Shown one piece after another: positions 63,911 to 64,000 of a stretch of DNA of 64,000 nucleotides. The notes under the pieces were generated by a model. That model did not search any database. It saw only the letters and a list, made by a program, of their open reading frames with translations, and was not told the DNA's origin. The stretch comes from Rhodovulum visakhapatnamense (GTDB lineage Bacteria; Pseudomonadota; Alphaproteobacteria; Rhodobacterales; Rhodobacteraceae): NCBI RefSeq assembly GCF_004365965.1, contig NZ_SOEB01000002.1, positions 1 through 64,000 on the forward strand, in the 5' to 3' direction. Both the position numbers and the translations under genes were made by a program. The stretch's first letter is position 1. Each line of letters begins with the position of its first letter.

Positions 63911-64000
63911 TCAGATCAGTCCATGGGTGCGGAACAGATGGGTCAGATCGGCCTCGGCACGCGCGCCGATATGGCTGATGATCTCGCTGGCCGCAACGCA
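63911..64000 (-). CDS. C-terminal fragment of an unidentified gene (cut by window edge)
   Basis: The last 29 codons of a minus-strand gene, ending SHIGARAEADLTHLF-RTHGLI before a stop at 63911-63913. The frame is open to the right edge. The piece is too short to name. It converges with the sulfotransferase gene across the perfect hairpin. Confidence 0.55.
   Translation of the reverse strand, partial: CVAASEIISHIGARAEADLTHLFRTHGLI

Overview
The window is very GC-rich DNA with tightly packed genes, many ATGA/GTGA start-stop overlaps and almost no mobile DNA. Gene content (DUF1523, DUF1285, DUF4159, GT14/DUF5928 and Rrf2 proteins, a DeoC-ALDH pair, creatinase, glcDEF) fits an alphaproteobacterium of the Rhodobacteraceae. 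A nifQ gene suggests a nitrogen-fixing, Rhodovulum/Rhodobacter-like purple bacterium; that last step is inference. No tRNA, rRNA, CRISPR array, insertion sequence or prophage was seen.

Layout. 1-6.5 kb: end of galE, an Rrf2 regulator, murJ and a macAB-type efflux pair. 6.9-14.6 kb: an emrAB-type drug pump, a Kef-type K+/H+ antiporter, malonyl-CoA synthetase and a Pit phosphate transporter. 15-20.5 kb: a Nudix protein, an orphan nifQ and an RND pump with its adaptor. 20.9-25.3 kb: an unknown protein, deoC, an ALDH-like fusion protein without the catalytic cysteine, and two small membrane proteins. 25.4-28.4 kb: an M20 peptidase and panBC. 28.5-39.9 kb: a catabolic island with a peptide/nickel-type ABC transporter, creatinase, two aldehyde dehydrogenases, a P1 peptidase and an alpha/beta hydrolase. 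40-43.8 kb: an unusual EF-G-like GTPase, an Hsp20 gene whose leader looks like a ROSE RNA thermometer, and a secreted trypsin-like protease. 43.9-47.8 kb: glcDEF glycolate oxidase with a readable promoter and operator. 47.9-54.6 kb: a four-gene MoxR/DUF58/DUF4159 operon. 54.6-64 kb: DUF1285, polA, a DsbA-like protein, a CHCC zinc finger, an orphan ABC ATPase, an rluE-type pseudouridine synthase, a HIT protein, a GT14 glycosyltransferase, a damaged sulfotransferase gene and the end of one more gene.

How the genes work together. The 28.5-38.3 kb block looks like uptake and breakdown of a guanidino or amide compound: transporter, then creatinase or other hydrolases, then aldehyde oxidation. glcDEF feeds glycolate into glyoxylate metabolism. 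The MoxR block has the usual make-up of a chaperone/envelope operon. Non-coding signals of most interest are the hsp20 leader, an inverted repeat over the glcD promoter, a six-copy dispersed ~20-bp motif, an 18-bp palindrome before the RND operon and several perfect GC-rich hairpins near gene ends.
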